A DNA stretch of 64,000 nucleotides from Terribacillus halophilus (GTDB lineage Bacteria; Bacillota; Bacilli; Bacillales; Amphibacillaceae): positions 522,824 to 586,823 of the forward strand of contig NZ_LT727828.1 of assembly GCF_900162685.1 (NCBI RefSeq), read 5' to 3'. Position numbers and translations under genes: made by a program. Of the stretch, positions 1 to 9,053 are shown in pieces. How positions within the stretch are numbered: position 1 is the first letter of the stretch; the number at the start of each line of letters is the position of its first letter. The notes under the pieces were generated by a model. That model was given only the letters and a program-made list of their open reading frames with translations. It was not told the DNA's origin and ran no database searches.

Positions 1-1034
1 AATTCATTGTGTTCGTCGGTCCCTCCGGTTGCGGAAAATCAACCACATTACGTATGATTGCCGGTCTGGAGGAAATCTCTGGCGGTGACTTCTATATAGA
101 TGGGGAACGAATGAATGATGTGCCGCCAAAAGACCGCGATATTGCGATGGTATTCCAGAACTATGCGTTGTACCCGCATATGAACGTATACAATAACATG
201 GCATTCGGCTTGAAATTGCGTAAATACAAAAAAGATGAGATTGACAGACGTGTACAGGATGCAAGCCGTATTCTAGGACTGACAGATTACTTAAACCGAA
301 AACCAAAAGCTCTATCCGGCGGTCAGCGCCAGCGTGTTGCACTTGGTCGTGCGATTGTTCGAGATGCAAAAGTTTTCCTTATGGATGAGCCGCTTTCCAA
401 CTTAGATGCCAAGCTCCGTGTACAGATGCGAGCAGAAATCCAAAAGCTGCATCAGCGCCTTCAGACGACAACAATCTATGTTACACATGACCAAACAGAA
501 GCGATGACGATGGCAAGCAGACTGGTTGTTATGAAAGATGGTATCATCCAGCAAGTAGGTGCTCCAAAGGATGTTTACGACAACCCTAATAACATGTTCG
601 TCGGCGGCTTTATTGGTTCTCCATCCATGAACTTCCTCAACGTTACCATCCAGGACGGCAAGGCAAAGCTTGGTAACGTAACGTTCCAGCTTCCGCCAGC
701 AAAACGGAAAATGCTGCAGGATGCAGGCTACGGTAACGGAGAGGTTGTCATGGGAATCAGACCAGAGCATATTCATGATGCTGACTACGAGGAAAGTCTT
801 TCATATGCACATGAAGTAGAAGCGACGATTGACGTTGTCGAATTAATGGGCGCAGAAAGCTTCCTGTATGCAAATGTAGGAGGAGAAGAATTTGTTGCTC
901 GTGTCGATGCCCGCTCAGATATTAAAGGCAAAGATAAACGCACATTACTATTTGATATGGAACAAGTGCATTTCTTCGATAAAGAAACAGAAGGCCGGAT
1001 TACAGCATCTAATGCTGCTTCTCAAGTATCTTAA
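1..1034 (+). CDS. msmX: MsmX/UgpC-type sugar ABC transporter ATP-binding protein (5' truncated)
   Basis: ATPase subunit of a carbohydrate ABC importer, acting on the cytoplasmic face of the membrane. The open frame enters from the window edge, and the first visible residues already lead into Walker A (GPSGCGKS), so roughly 30 N-terminal residues lie outside. Next come the Q-loop (FQNYALYP), the signature [14 protein letters not shown], Walker B (FLMDEPLSNLD), the H-loop (THDQTEAM) and a C-terminal TOBE-like region of about 110 residues. This layout is that of MsmX/UgpC, ATPases that commonly serve several sugar importers. No permease or binding protein is visible nearby, which fits a shared, stand-alone ATPase. 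Family assignment is firm. The symbol msmX is by similarity only, and the sugar is unknown. Confidence 0.9.
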   Translation, partial: FIVFVGPSGCGKSTTLRMIAGLEEISGGDFYIDGERMNDVPPKDRDIAMVFQNYALYPHMNVYNNMAFGLKLRKYKKDEIDRRVQDASRILGLTDYLNRKPKALSGGQRQRVALGRAIVRDAKVFLMDEPLSNLDAKLRVQMRAEIQKLHQRLQTTTIYVTHDQTEAMTMASRLVVMKDGIIQQVGAPKDVYDNPNNMFVGGFIGSPSMNFLNVTIQDGKAKLGNVTFQLPPAKRKMLQDAGYGNGEVVMGIRPEHIHDADYEESLSYAHEVEATIDVVELMGAESFLYANVGGEEFVARVDARSDIKGKDKRTLLFDMEQVHFFDKETEGRITASNAASQVS

Positions 1035-1040
1035 CTTTAA

Positions 1041-1070
1041 AGACTGTACCTACTAGGTACGGTCTTTTTT
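1041..1070 (+). terminator. Rho-independent terminator after msmX-like gene
   Basis: A stem of about 10 bp with a GU pair (AGACTGTACC / GGTACGGTCT) closes a short loop and is followed by a run of T. It lies 6 bp after the stop codon of the ATPase gene. Confidence 0.85.
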
Positions 1071-1105
1071 GTTAAAATTAGTTGAATGAGTGAGGAGGAG
1101 AACAG

Positions 1106-1618
1106 GTGGACAGAAGGTATCCGATTGGAAAGTTTCGGGTAGAAGGTGCTATTTCAGCATTGCAGACGGAACAGTGGATAAACGAAATAAATCAGCTTCC
1201 AGAACAGGTGACCGAACTAGTAAACAAGCTTTCCGAATTAGAACTTCAACGTACATACCGAGAAGGAGGATGGAACGTTAGGCAGCTTGTGCATCATTTG
1301 GCTGATAGTCATCTAAATTCCTTTGTGTGTTTTAAGTTGGCGTTAACAGAAGAGAACCCTGTTATAAAACCATATGATGAGGCGAGATGGGCACAGCTGG
1401 CCGATTATGAAATGCCTGTGCAGTCTGCTTTAGACTTGCTAGCTTCCATTCATAACAAATGGGTTGTTCTGCTTCACGCACTCACCCCGGCACAGCTTCA
1501 ACTAACATTTATCCATCCGGAGACTAGAGAAGAAGTCAGCCTTAAAGAAAACATAGGTATCTATGCGTGGCATGGCAAACATCATTTGGCGCATATTTAT
1601 TTAGCCTTAGAAGATTAA
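1106..1618 (+). CDS. bstA: DinB-like metal-dependent hydrolase / bacillithiol transferase (YfiT/BstA family)
   Basis: A 170-residue protein of the DinB/YfiT four-helix family. YfiT of B. subtilis is a metal-dependent enzyme assigned as bacillithiol S-transferase (BstA), a cytosolic thiol-conjugation enzyme. The three expected metal-ligand histidines are visible: one in the LVHHLADSH segment near residue 65 and two in the C-terminal WHGKHHLAHI segment. The start is GTG at 1106, preceded by a GAGGAGG ribosome binding site at good spacing; an overlapping ATG at 1090 lies in another frame. The gene stands alone between a terminator and an intergenic repeat whose first hairpin probably ends its transcript. 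Length matches the family. The family is confident; the in vivo substrate is not. Confidence 0.82.
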   Translation: MDRRYPIGKFRVEGAISALQTEQWINEINQLPEQVTELVNKLSELELQRTYREGGWNVRQLVHHLADSHLNSFVCFKLALTEENPVIKPYDEARWAQLADYEMPVQSALDLLASIHNKWVVLLHALTPAQLQLTFIHPETREEVSLKENIGIYAWHGKHHLAHIYLALED

Positions 1619-1626
1619 CCGATAAA

Positions 1627-2026
1627 GAGGCTGGGACATAACTTGTTTAAGCTATATAAAATCCAAACAATACTGCAATTAACTGCAGAATTGTTTGGAT
1701 TTTTTGCATGGGAAACGGAGATGAGAGCATCGCTTCGGAAATACACTCCGCTTTCCTGCGGGCGGCTGGTCCTTTTTCCCGCGGGAATCGCCGTGTATTT
1801 CCTACGCTGATTTGTGTGATGGGAAATCTTCACTCGTGTAGGCAGAGTAAGTAGACTCCTCGAAAAAGATAGCGATTTTCTTGACGGTGTCTACTTAAAA
1901 GCCATTCTTGTCCGACGATAACAGCTAATGTTGGAGAGGTAGCAGCCGTCAGAGAGCTGCATTAAAAAGTATGGATCTAGTTATCGTTCGCTTTTAGGAT
2001 GAATTAATCTTGTTCTGTCCAGGTTT
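1627..2026 (+). repeat. Intergenic repeat element, copy 1 (~400 bp)
   Basis: First of three related elements; the others are at 15209-15648 (inverted) and 42540-42923. Order of parts: a GAGGCTGGGACATAA end, a hairpin with arms ATCCAAACAAT / ATTGTTTGGAT followed by a T run, a GC-rich inverted module bounded by GGAAATACACTCCGC and GTGTATTTCC, a conserved CCTCGAAAAAGATAGCGATTTTC block, and a far end where GTTCTGTCCAGGTTTC is an imperfect inverted copy of the first end. It begins 8 bp after the bstA-like stop codon. No protein is encoded. The imperfect terminal inverted repeats suggest a MITE-like element. Confidence 0.85.
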
Positions 2027-2105
2027 CTTTTTTTATACAGAAAGGGTTTTACTTCATAGAGAGTAAGGAAATAACTAGTAGATACATAAAGGAGTGAGTG
2101 ACGGG

Positions 2106-2891
2106 ATGGAAGCATCACTGGATGGAAAAGTGGCAATTGTGACCGGAGCAGGCTCTGGTATTGGAAGAGCTGCGGCAACCATGCTAGCTGCAAAGGGTGT
2201 TCGTGTGAGTCTTTTTGATAGTAACGCAGCCACAGTCAAGGAAGTGGCTGCTGGAATCGAGGCTGCAGGAGGGGAAGCAATTGCAGCGACAGTCGATGTT
2301 ACAGACAGCGCACAGCTGAAACAGGCACTTAAACAAACGATTGATCAATTTGGACAGCTGGATATTGTGTTTGCTAATGCAGGCATTAATGGGACGCTTT
2401 CTCCGATTGAGCATTTGCCAGAAGAAGATTGGGATCAGACGCTTGGCACAAACGCGAAGGGTACTTTTCTGACACTTCAGAATGCCATTCCTTACATGAA
2501 AGAAAAAGGTGGAAGTGTCATCATTACCAGTTCGATAAATGGTAATCGTACGTTTTCTGGCTTTGGGATGAGTGCTTATAGTGCCTCCAAAGCGGCACAG
2601 ACAGCTTTCGGAAAGATGGCTGCTCTGGAGCTGTCGGCATATGGTATTCGGGTGAATGTCGTATGTCCGGGAGGCATTGAGACGAACATCGAAGAGAGAA
2701 CAGAAAAGGATACAGCGCATTTGGCGGAGATAGAAATTCCGAAAGTCTTCCCTAAGGGGCAGCATCCGCTGAAAGGAAAACCTGGGAAGCCGGAAGATGT
2801 AGCTTCCATTGTTTGTTTTCTAGCATCTGACGCATCTGGGCATATGTCAGGAAGTGTGCTATATGCTGATGGAGCAGAAACACTGCTGTAG
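2106..2891 (+). CDS. SDR-family NAD(P)-dependent oxidoreductase
   Basis: A classical short-chain dehydrogenase of 261 residues, cytosolic. It has the Rossmann cofactor motif TGAGSGIG near residue 13, the ANAG motif, the catalytic serine in IITSSING and the YSASK catalytic Tyr/Lys pair, followed by the usual PGG turn. The ATG at 2106 is chosen because the AAGGAG at 2089-2094 would overlap the upstream in-frame GTG at 2094. It is followed after 40 bp by a flavoprotein reductase on the same strand, so the two may be co-transcribed. Substrate cannot be read from the sequence; the family covers sugar, steroid and acyl alcohols. Confidence 0.88.
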   Translation: MEASLDGKVAIVTGAGSGIGRAAATMLAAKGVRVSLFDSNAATVKEVAAGIEAAGGEAIAATVDVTDSAQLKQALKQTIDQFGQLDIVFANAGINGTLSPIEHLPEEDWDQTLGTNAKGTFLTLQNAIPYMKEKGGSVIITSSINGNRTFSGFGMSAYSASKAAQTAFGKMAALELSAYGIRVNVVCPGGIETNIEERTEKDTAHLAEIEIPKVFPKGQHPLKGKPGKPEDVASIVCFLASDASGHMSGSVLYADGAETLL

Positions 2892-2931
2892 AGCGTGCAA
2901 TTATAATGATTAATAGGAGAGGTGCAAGTAT

Positions 2932-3834
2932 ATGCATGATGTAATTATAATAGGCGGCGGAATCGCAGGAGTCCAAGCTGCCATACAATTTGGCCGATAT
3001 AAGCGGGATGTCCTGCTGCTGGATAAACGGAATGATGGCAGATCGCATTGGTGTCAAAGCTACCATAACTTACTTGGCTGGCCAGATGGTGTATCAGGAA
3101 ATCATCTGCTGGAACTCGGGCGAAAACAAATAGATGCTTATGGAGGTATACGCGTCGAGCACCAGGAGGCAGTGGAAGTAGAAAAGTGGAAACATGGATT
3201 CACAGTCAAAACTGCTGATGGAAAGTCTCATGATGCAGCATTGCTTTTAATTGCTACCGGGATAACAGATCGGATTCCAGTTAAAGATCTGTACCCACTT
3301 CTTGGAACAGATGTATATGTTTGTCCTGATTGTGATGGGTATGAGATAAGTGGCAAGCGAACAGTAGTCGCAGGTACTGGTGAAGCGGGAGCAGGTTTAG
3401 CAGTGATGCTGACATATTGGTCAGATGATGTTATCTTCATCAATCACGAAAAAGAACCAGTGAGTGAGGAAACATTTGAAAAGCTGAAGCTGCACTCAAT
3501 TGAATATTATGAACAGCCTATTGAAGAGGTAGTGCTCGATGAAAGTGGCGGCTTAGAAGGATTTCGCCTGACAGATGGAGAGAAGCTATGGGCGGAGAAA
3601 GCCTTTGTCGCATTCGGGAAGAACCGGGTAAACAGTAACCTGGCAGCATCCTTAGGTGTGGAGCTTCATAAAAACAATCATATCGAAAACAATCCTCGCA
3701 CGAAAGAAACGAGCGTGGAAGGTGTGTGGGCGGCCGGAGATGTGACCGTGCACTCTGAGCAAGTCAGCATTGCGATGGGAGATGGAATGCAGGCAGCAAT
3801 TTGGATGCAAAAACGGCTGCTGAAAATGAAGTGA
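2932..3834 (+). CDS. Thioredoxin-reductase-like FAD/NAD(P) oxidoreductase
   Basis: A 300-residue pyridine-nucleotide disulfide oxidoreductase of the thioredoxin-reductase-like class. The N-terminal FAD-binding motif GGGIAGVQAA is at about residue 8. A CPDCDGYE segment near residue 132 holds two cysteines in CxxC spacing, where thioredoxin reductase carries its redox pair. A second nucleotide-binding segment starts AGTGEAGAG, and the closing FAD motif is AAGDVT near residue 265. It follows the SDR gene after 40 bp with its own GGAGAGG ribosome binding site. The physiological partner is unknown: it could reduce a small thiol protein or act as a stand-alone flavin reductase. Confidence 0.85.
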   Translation: MHDVIIIGGGIAGVQAAIQFGRYKRDVLLLDKRNDGRSHWCQSYHNLLGWPDGVSGNHLLELGRKQIDAYGGIRVEHQEAVEVEKWKHGFTVKTADGKSHDAALLLIATGITDRIPVKDLYPLLGTDVYVCPDCDGYEISGKRTVVAGTGEAGAGLAVMLTYWSDDVIFINHEKEPVSEETFEKLKLHSIEYYEQPIEEVVLDESGGLEGFRLTDGEKLWAEKAFVAFGKNRVNSNLAASLGVELHKNNHIENNPRTKETSVEGVWAAGDVTVHSEQVSIAMGDGMQAAIWMQKRLLKMK

Positions 3835-3837
3835 AAA

Positions 3838-3865
3838 AGACAGAGCGGTTAGGCTCTGTCTTTTT
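3838..3865. terminator. Bidirectional terminator between flavoprotein gene and mtlD
   Basis: The arms GACAGAGC / GCTCTGTC close a short loop, with a T run on the plus strand and an A run on the other side. The stem overlaps the last codons of mtlD. It can serve both convergent transcripts. Confidence 0.8.
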
Positions 3866-5000
3866 GTTGTTCATATTGTTTTATTGCTTGCTGTACAAGT
3901 GCGCTTTCTTGAGGCTGCCCACTAATGTTGGCTAGCGTAGATGCAGCGCCTTCTGACTTGATGCGCTCCTGTAATTCACTTGCTTCGTCATCACCAGTTG
4001 GATTGAAATGTAAGGCGTAAGCAATCGTTGTCAGCAATGCATCAGCTGATTTCCCTTGCTCTAGTAAAGCTTGAGCTGGATACACGAGTCTGTCTTTCGG
4101 ACCAAGCTTACGGATTGGTCCGCGTCCTACGCGAGTGACGAGATCCGAAATGTATGGGTTTTGATAACGCTGCAGGATTTTTGTAATATAGTGGTTCAAT
4201 TCATCTTCCTGGAAGCCCCATTTATCCTTCAATAGTGCACTCGTTTCTTCTAAAGCATGCTTGGCTAAAGTTAGGATTTCTTCATCTTGGATAGCCTCGA
4301 TAATCGTGCTGTAGCCTTTAGCATACCCTGCGTAGGCAATAGCGGCGTGTCCCGTATTAACGGTAAGCAGCTTTCTTTCAATATAAGGATCTAAATTATC
4401 GACAAAAGTAATGGCTTTAATAGCAGGAAGCTCACCTTGCCAGTTTTTCTTTTCCACTACCCATTCAAAGTAAGGCTCTACTTGCACTGTCAGCAAATCC
4501 TGATGTTCTTGAATCGGAACAATCCGGTCTACTGCTGCGTCACAAAAGGCTGTATAGCCTTCAACTTGTTCCTTGTCCTGTTCATCAATATGCGACATAA
4601 CGAGTTCGCGTAATTGGCTAGAGCCGCGAATCATATTTTCGCATGCAATCACATGAACTGGCTTTGGCTGTTTCGCGCGTTGAACAAGTCCTTTTGCTAT
4701 AACTGGTGCCACGTGGGGTAAGATGGATGGACCAACAGCAGTCGTAATAAGATCAGCATCGGCAATGGCTTTGGCCACAGCTTCTTCTTCGGTAGCACTG
4801 TTCAATGCTGTAACCCCGGTAATTGTCTCGGAATGCGCTTCTTCCTGAGCATAAACAACCTCATACTGCTGGTTCTCTTGCAAGGCAGAGATGATGTCCG
4901 CATTGACATCAGCAAAAGTTACATGGATATCTGCATGGGAGAGAAGGGCACCAATAAAGCCGCGCCCGATATTGCCTGCTCCAATGTGTACACTTTTCAT
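3849..5000 (-). CDS. mtlD: Mannitol-1-phosphate 5-dehydrogenase
   Basis: Oxidises mannitol 1-phosphate to fructose 6-phosphate with NAD+, the last step of PTS mannitol use, in the cytosol. The 383-residue protein opens with the Rossmann motif GAGNIGRGF, and the VNTGHAAIAYAG and KLGPKDRLVYPA segments are typical of MtlD. It is the last gene of mtlA-mtlR-mtlF-mtlD; its ATG overlaps the mtlF stop by one base (TAATG), suggesting translational coupling. Length is normal for the family. Function is strongly supported by both sequence and operon context. Confidence 0.96.
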   Translation of the reverse strand: MKSVHIGAGNIGRGFIGALLSHADIHVTFADVNADIISALQENQQYEVVYAQEEAHSETITGVTALNSATEEEAVAKAIADADLITTAVGPSILPHVAPVIAKGLVQRAKQPKPVHVIACENMIRGSSQLRELVMSHIDEQDKEQVEGYTAFCDAAVDRIVPIQEHQDLLTVQVEPYFEWVVEKKNWQGELPAIKAITFVDNLDPYIERKLLTVNTGHAAIAYAGYAKGYSTIIEAIQDEEILTLAKHALEETSALLKDKWGFQEDELNHYITKILQRYQNPYISDLVTRVGRGPIRKLGPKDRLVYPAQALLEQGKSADALLTTIAYALHFNPTGDDEASELQERIKSEGAASTLANISGQPQESALVQQAIKQYEQQKDRA

Positions 5001-5431
5001 TATGCATCCACCTCAGAGAACATATCTATGATCTCTTGTTTGCTTGTCGCGCTAACAAGCTTATCGATGTTTTCCTCCTCTGAGCAAACAATGGCAATCT
5101 GCGAAAGAATATCTAAATGTTCATTGTTTTTTCCGGCAATGCCGAAGACAAGTTTTACTTCATTTCCTTCAAATGTCACACCCTCTGGTGCTTGAATGAC
5201 AGAGATTCCGGAAGCGATAACTTCATCTTTAGCATCTTCTGTTCCATGCGGAATTGCAACAAAGTTACCCATATATGTGGAAGTCAATGCTTCACGTTCG
5301 ATCATCTTATCCACATAATTTTCGTTAACATAACCATTATCCACAAGAATTTGGCCGGCTTTGCGAATGGCATCTTCCTGATTTGTTAATTTTGTGTCCA
5401 TTAGAATATTTGCTTCTTGTAATACTTGCAT
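5000..5431 (-). CDS. mtlF: PTS mannitol-specific EIIA component
   Basis: Carries phosphate from HPr to the mannitol permease MtlA. The 143-residue protein has the phospho-acceptor histidine in AIPHGTED at residue 62, the usual place for EIIA-Mtl. Its AGGAGGG ribosome binding site lies inside the last codons of mtlR (gap of two bases between the genes), so translation is probably coupled to mtlR. It overlaps mtlD by one base. Separate EIIA and EIICB polypeptides are the standard Firmicute arrangement. Confidence 0.96.
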   Translation of the reverse strand: MQVLQEANILMDTKLTNQEDAIRKAGQILVDNGYVNENYVDKMIEREALTSTYMGNFVAIPHGTEDAKDEVIASGISVIQAPEGVTFEGNEVKLVFGIAGKNNEHLDILSQIAIVCSEEENIDKLVSATSKQEIIDMFSEVDA

Positions 5432-5433
5432 GA

Positions 5434-7521
5434 TTACCCTCCTAAGTGATCTGTGAATTGCTGGATGTGGGCAGTGAGCAGCTGCGCCAATTCCTTGCTG
5501 AGTGCTCCTTGATCCGCTGAACGAATCAGAGGCTGGATATGCTCTTCTAAAATAAGGCTTGAGATTTTACTGAACAGCTCATAACAGCTCAAAGGCAAAT
5601 TGTCCGGTGCAGCAAGGACGAACAGGCGGTCTGCCTTCATCACTCGATTATCCATCCCTTTAATTGGAATAGGGGAGGATAGCGCCATCATCCAAAATGC
5701 AGGCTGCGCTATATCGTTGCTTCGGCTGTGATACAGTGCCATCCTGGTGTCAGGAATACCCATACCGCCAAGCTCCTCACGACGATGCAGAAGCTCAGCG
5801 AGTGTTCCTTCTTTTTTGATAATTGACTGTTCAGCAGCCTGCTGGTCTATATATGCAAATAAATCATTTTGACTTTGATAGGCGTTATCTACGATGAAAT
5901 GCTTCCAAAGTATGCGAATCACTGCTGTCAGCGTTTGAAGTTCTGCCAGTTTTGGTTCGAAAGCAGTTATTTCGGTTTTCTTAGGTGGTACTGTTTTAGC
6001 GGGTGCTATCTGCTTTCGTTTCGTATAAATGGTAGGAAGCTCCTGCTGAATGAATGCATCCATCCGTTTAACATCAGGTGCAGGCAGCAGCGGATTGACA
6101 AGCAAGTATGGTCTGTTGAATTGGTCAAGGCTAATCGTTGAAACGAGCAAGTCAAATTTGTCTGGCTCTATGTCTTTTAATTCTAAATAAGACGATAATG
6201 TAACCTGAGTGATCTCGGGAAATTCATTTTGCAGTCTGCTAGCGAGCATCTTCGAGGTGCCAATGCCGCTTGCGCAAACGACTAAAGCGTGAAGTCGTTG
6301 TCTGCTGCGCTGTCGCTCTTTTGCAGAAGCAAAATGCAGCGCCAGGAAAGCAACTTCTCCTTGTCCAAAACGAAATGCAGGAAAGACAGTTTCCAAAGCC
6401 TCACGAACTGCTGCAACAACTTCCTTGTAATCTTGTTCAATTTTATCCGTAAGCGGATTGTAAGTCTGAATACCTTCTCGAGCTCGGCTTATGGCTGGTT
6501 CGATATGCGTGAGCAGACTATCGGTAAATGCTTCATCCTTTTCCAGCTGCGGCAGTTTTATGGCAGCGGCAACGAGCTGAATGAATGCTTGTACTTGCAG
6601 TTCGAATAACGGATCTGAACGATGCATGGTCTCATTCCGTTTTGCACCTTGAATCTGAATAGCAATGTAACCGATTTCCGATGTGGAAAAAGTAAGGGAC
6701 AAGGTAGTTTCCAATTCCCTGCTAAGTGCAGCGGCAATCATATATTCTTCCGTTTTTTGTAAAGATTTCATCAGCGGAGGGGAGAGGCTGACGAACCTTC
6801 CCTGTTTGATTCGCTGAATGCTAATACTGATATACGTAATTAGAGCGACATAGGCGTTATCAGCAATCGAATAAGACAGTTTTGCCAAATGATCCATGAC
6901 ATATTTCTCGACTAATGTCATCTGCTGTTTTTTGATAAACTGCTGCAGGAATTGATGTAAATTTTCCTCGTAATCATTTGTAAATGTATAGATGGATGCC
7001 TGATCGAGCTGTTCCATCGTGAGCTGCACAAGTGCTTTTCGTTTTTCATTTTCTTCGCCTTCCAATTCTACGCCGACACCGCGGCGCCTGGAGATGGTCA
7101 GCAAGTACTCCGCCAGCTTTGTCTCCAAAGCATCCAAATAAACGGAAACGGCCGTTTTTGACAGCTGTACCTCGTTTGCCAGGTAAGCGACTTTGACAGG
7201 CTCAGAAGCTCCTACTAGGAGAAAGAGTAGATGGAGCAGCCGTTCCTCCTGGGTTGTGTCTACTTCAACCGCATCATGTAACTGCTCCTGTAATGCTTCC
7301 ATCTGAGCAGGGTCTCCTTCAACACGAATACCAGAACCAGTGACACGGAGTAAGGAAAGTTCATACTCGCCAAGTGTCCGTTCCACCTGTTTCAATTCAC
7401 GGTGAATAGTTCGAGAGCTGACATGTAATAACTCTGCCAGCTCTCGAATGGAGATGAATTGGTGTCTGGAACGCAGCAATTGCAGGATGATTCTTCTCTC
7501 TCTGCTGCTAACCAATTCCAA
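5434..7521 (-). CDS. mtlR: Mannitol operon transcriptional activator, PRD-containing
   Basis: Transcription activator whose activity is set by PTS phosphorylation. The 695-residue protein shows an N-terminal HTH (about 5-50), a second HTH-like segment (about 105-140), two PRD regions (to about 400), an EIIB-like domain with VVCASGIGTS near residue 410, and a C-terminal EIIA-like domain with a candidate phospho-histidine in RMALYHSRS. Start is TTG at 7521 with AGGGAG nine bases upstream; the ribosome binding site lies just after the mtlA stop. The gene order mtlA-mtlR-mtlF-mtlD is the one described in Geobacillus stearothermophilus, whereas B. subtilis keeps mtlR elsewhere. Confidence 0.94.
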   Translation of the reverse strand: MELVSSRERRIILQLLRSRHQFISIRELAELLHVSSRTIHRELKQVERTLGEYELSLLRVTGSGIRVEGDPAQMEALQEQLHDAVEVDTTQEERLLHLLFLLVGASEPVKVAYLANEVQLSKTAVSVYLDALETKLAEYLLTISRRRGVGVELEGEENEKRKALVQLTMEQLDQASIYTFTNDYEENLHQFLQQFIKKQQMTLVEKYVMDHLAKLSYSIADNAYVALITYISISIQRIKQGRFVSLSPPLMKSLQKTEEYMIAAALSRELETTLSLTFSTSEIGYIAIQIQGAKRNETMHRSDPLFELQVQAFIQLVAAAIKLPQLEKDEAFTDSLLTHIEPAISRAREGIQTYNPLTDKIEQDYKEVVAAVREALETVFPAFRFGQGEVAFLALHFASAKERQRSRQRLHALVVCASGIGTSKMLASRLQNEFPEITQVTLSSYLELKDIEPDKFDLLVSTISLDQFNRPYLLVNPLLPAPDVKRMDAFIQQELPTIYTKRKQIAPAKTVPPKKTEITAFEPKLAELQTLTAVIRILWKHFIVDNAYQSQNDLFAYIDQQAAEQSIIKKEGTLAELLHRREELGGMGIPDTRMALYHSRSNDIAQPAFWMMALSSPIPIKGMDNRVMKADRLFVLAAPDNLPLSCYELFSKISSLILEEHIQPLIRSADQGALSKELAQLLTAHIQQFTDHLGG

Positions 7522-7538
7522 ATCAAATCACTCCCTGC

Positions 7539-9020
7539 TTATTGGTGTTTCTTTAAATTCTCGATCAGTTCACCGTACTTCGGACTGTTCAAGAAGTTTT
7601 CTACGGAAATGTGCTCCGCATCTGGTCGTTTATTACGAGCACGGTCTGTTAAATTCTTTTGTGTAATAACAATGTCTGCATCGTCTTGGATGTTGGAGAT
7701 AGCAGCATTGTCTACATTAATATCCAAACCAGCATCTTTCATTTTCTTACGCAGAAGGGAAGCACCCATTGCACTAGAGCCCATTCCAGCGTCACAAGCA
7801 AATGTAATCTTGTTTACATTGCTGTAATCGAAAGCCTCACTGCTAGTGTCTGCATGTTCTGGTGCTGTATCCAAATTCTCAGCAGCTTCATCTGTTGCAC
7901 CGCCGGATTGGTTAATACCAGCTGCTGCAGCAGGTTTCGTGCCTTTCATTTCTTTTGATTTCGCAGTTGCTTCTTCGATATCCGTTTCTGCGTTTTTACT
8001 GCTTTTTAGGATAATAGAAGAAATTGCGAAAGAAACTGCTGTTGCAACAAGAATACCTAATGCCAATCCGAGATAATCACCTGGCTTACCAATTAGGAAG
8101 ATAGCAATGACACTTCCTGGAGAAGCCGGTGAACCTAGACCAGCATTCATTAAGCTGAAAGTAAGTGTACCCGATACACCTCCGCCAATTGCTGCCACAA
8201 TTAAAGCCGGCTTCATTAAAATATACGGGAAGTAAATTTCGTGAATACCCCCGAAGAAATGAATAATTGCTGCGCCTGGTGCAGAAGCTCTGGCGCTTCC
8301 TCTGCCGAATAGCATATATGCGAGCAATATTCCAAGACCTGGTCCAGGGTTTGTTTCCAATAGGAACAGGATTGATTTACCTGTCTCAATTGCTTGTTCT
8401 GATCCTATAGGTGTAAAAATACTATGGTTGATTGCATTGTTTAGGAACAATACCTTTGCTGGTTCAATCAAGATGTTAACAAGCGGCAGAAGGCCAAGTC
8501 CAACAAGCCAGTCTACCCCAGAAGCTAAAGCATCTGTTAAGCCCTCAATAAGCGGACCAACAAAGTAGATAGCACCAATTGCTAAAGCACCACCGATAAT
8601 ACCGGCAGAGAAGTTGTTAACGAGCATTTCAAATCCAGAACGTACTTTAGAACCAATATATTGGTCAAATAACTTGATGGCATACCCGCCAAGCGGACCC
8701 ATTGCCATTGCTCCTAAGAACATCGGTGTATCTGGAGAACCGACGATGGCTCCCATGGTGACAATTGCCCCGACGACCCCGCCTCGAATATCATGTACAA
8801 GACGTCCGCCAGTGAAACCGATTAACAATGGTAAAAGATAAGTAATAGAGGGACTTACGATAGCTGCAATTGTTTCATTAGGAAAATATCCATCAGGAAT
8901 AAATAAAGCTGTAATAAGACCCCAAGCAATAAATGCGCCGATGTTCGGCATAACCATGCTGCTCAGATAGGAACCGAACTTTTGAACGCGAGCGCGGACA
9001 CTGGTTTTTTCCTGTGCCAT
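7539..9020 (-). CDS. mtlA: PTS mannitol-specific EIICB permease
   Basis: Membrane permease that imports and phosphorylates mannitol. The N-terminal ~340 residues form the hydrophobic EIIC domain, with the typical SSMVMPNIGAFIAWG start and the GGIHEIYFPY substrate-site motif. A polar linker of about 50 residues leads to the EIIB domain, with its phospho-cysteine in FACDAGMGSS near residue 408. First gene of the mtl operon, behind a promoter with an overlapping CRE-like site. AAAGGAGG precedes the ATG. Length of 493 residues fits an EIICB protein without EIIA, which is supplied by mtlF. Confidence 0.96.
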   Translation of the reverse strand: MAQEKTSVRARVQKFGSYLSSMVMPNIGAFIAWGLITALFIPDGYFPNETIAAIVSPSITYLLPLLIGFTGGRLVHDIRGGVVGAIVTMGAIVGSPDTPMFLGAMAMGPLGGYAIKLFDQYIGSKVRSGFEMLVNNFSAGIIGGALAIGAIYFVGPLIEGLTDALASGVDWLVGLGLLPLVNILIEPAKVLFLNNAINHSIFTPIGSEQAIETGKSILFLLETNPGPGLGILLAYMLFGRGSARASAPGAAIIHFFGGIHEIYFPYILMKPALIVAAIGGGVSGTLTFSLMNAGLGSPASPGSVIAIFLIGKPGDYLGLALGILVATAVSFAISSIILKSSKNAETDIEEATAKSKEMKGTKPAAAAGINQSGGATDEAAENLDTAPEHADTSSEAFDYSNVNKITFACDAGMGSSAMGASLLRKKMKDAGLDINVDNAAISNIQDDADIVITQKNLTDRARNKRPDAEHISVENFLNSPKYGELIENLKKHQ

Positions 9021-9053
9021 GCTGTTTCCTCCTTTTATAAAAACAAAGTAATT

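Noticed and set aside
4-369. 121-codon ORF antisense to the MsmX-like gene
   Set aside because: It lies opposite a clearly conserved ATPase domain, lacks a convincing ribosome binding site and shows no domain.
1615-1833. ORFs inside repeat copies 1 and 3 sharing a TNQRRKYT-like stretch
   Set aside because: The similarity comes from the DNA repeat itself. The frame breaks outside the shared block, copies differ by indels, and no transposase motif is present.
2184-2765. 193-codon ORF antisense to the SDR gene
   Set aside because: Composition rich in Cys, Arg and His is typical of a shadow frame; the plus strand carries a complete SDR.
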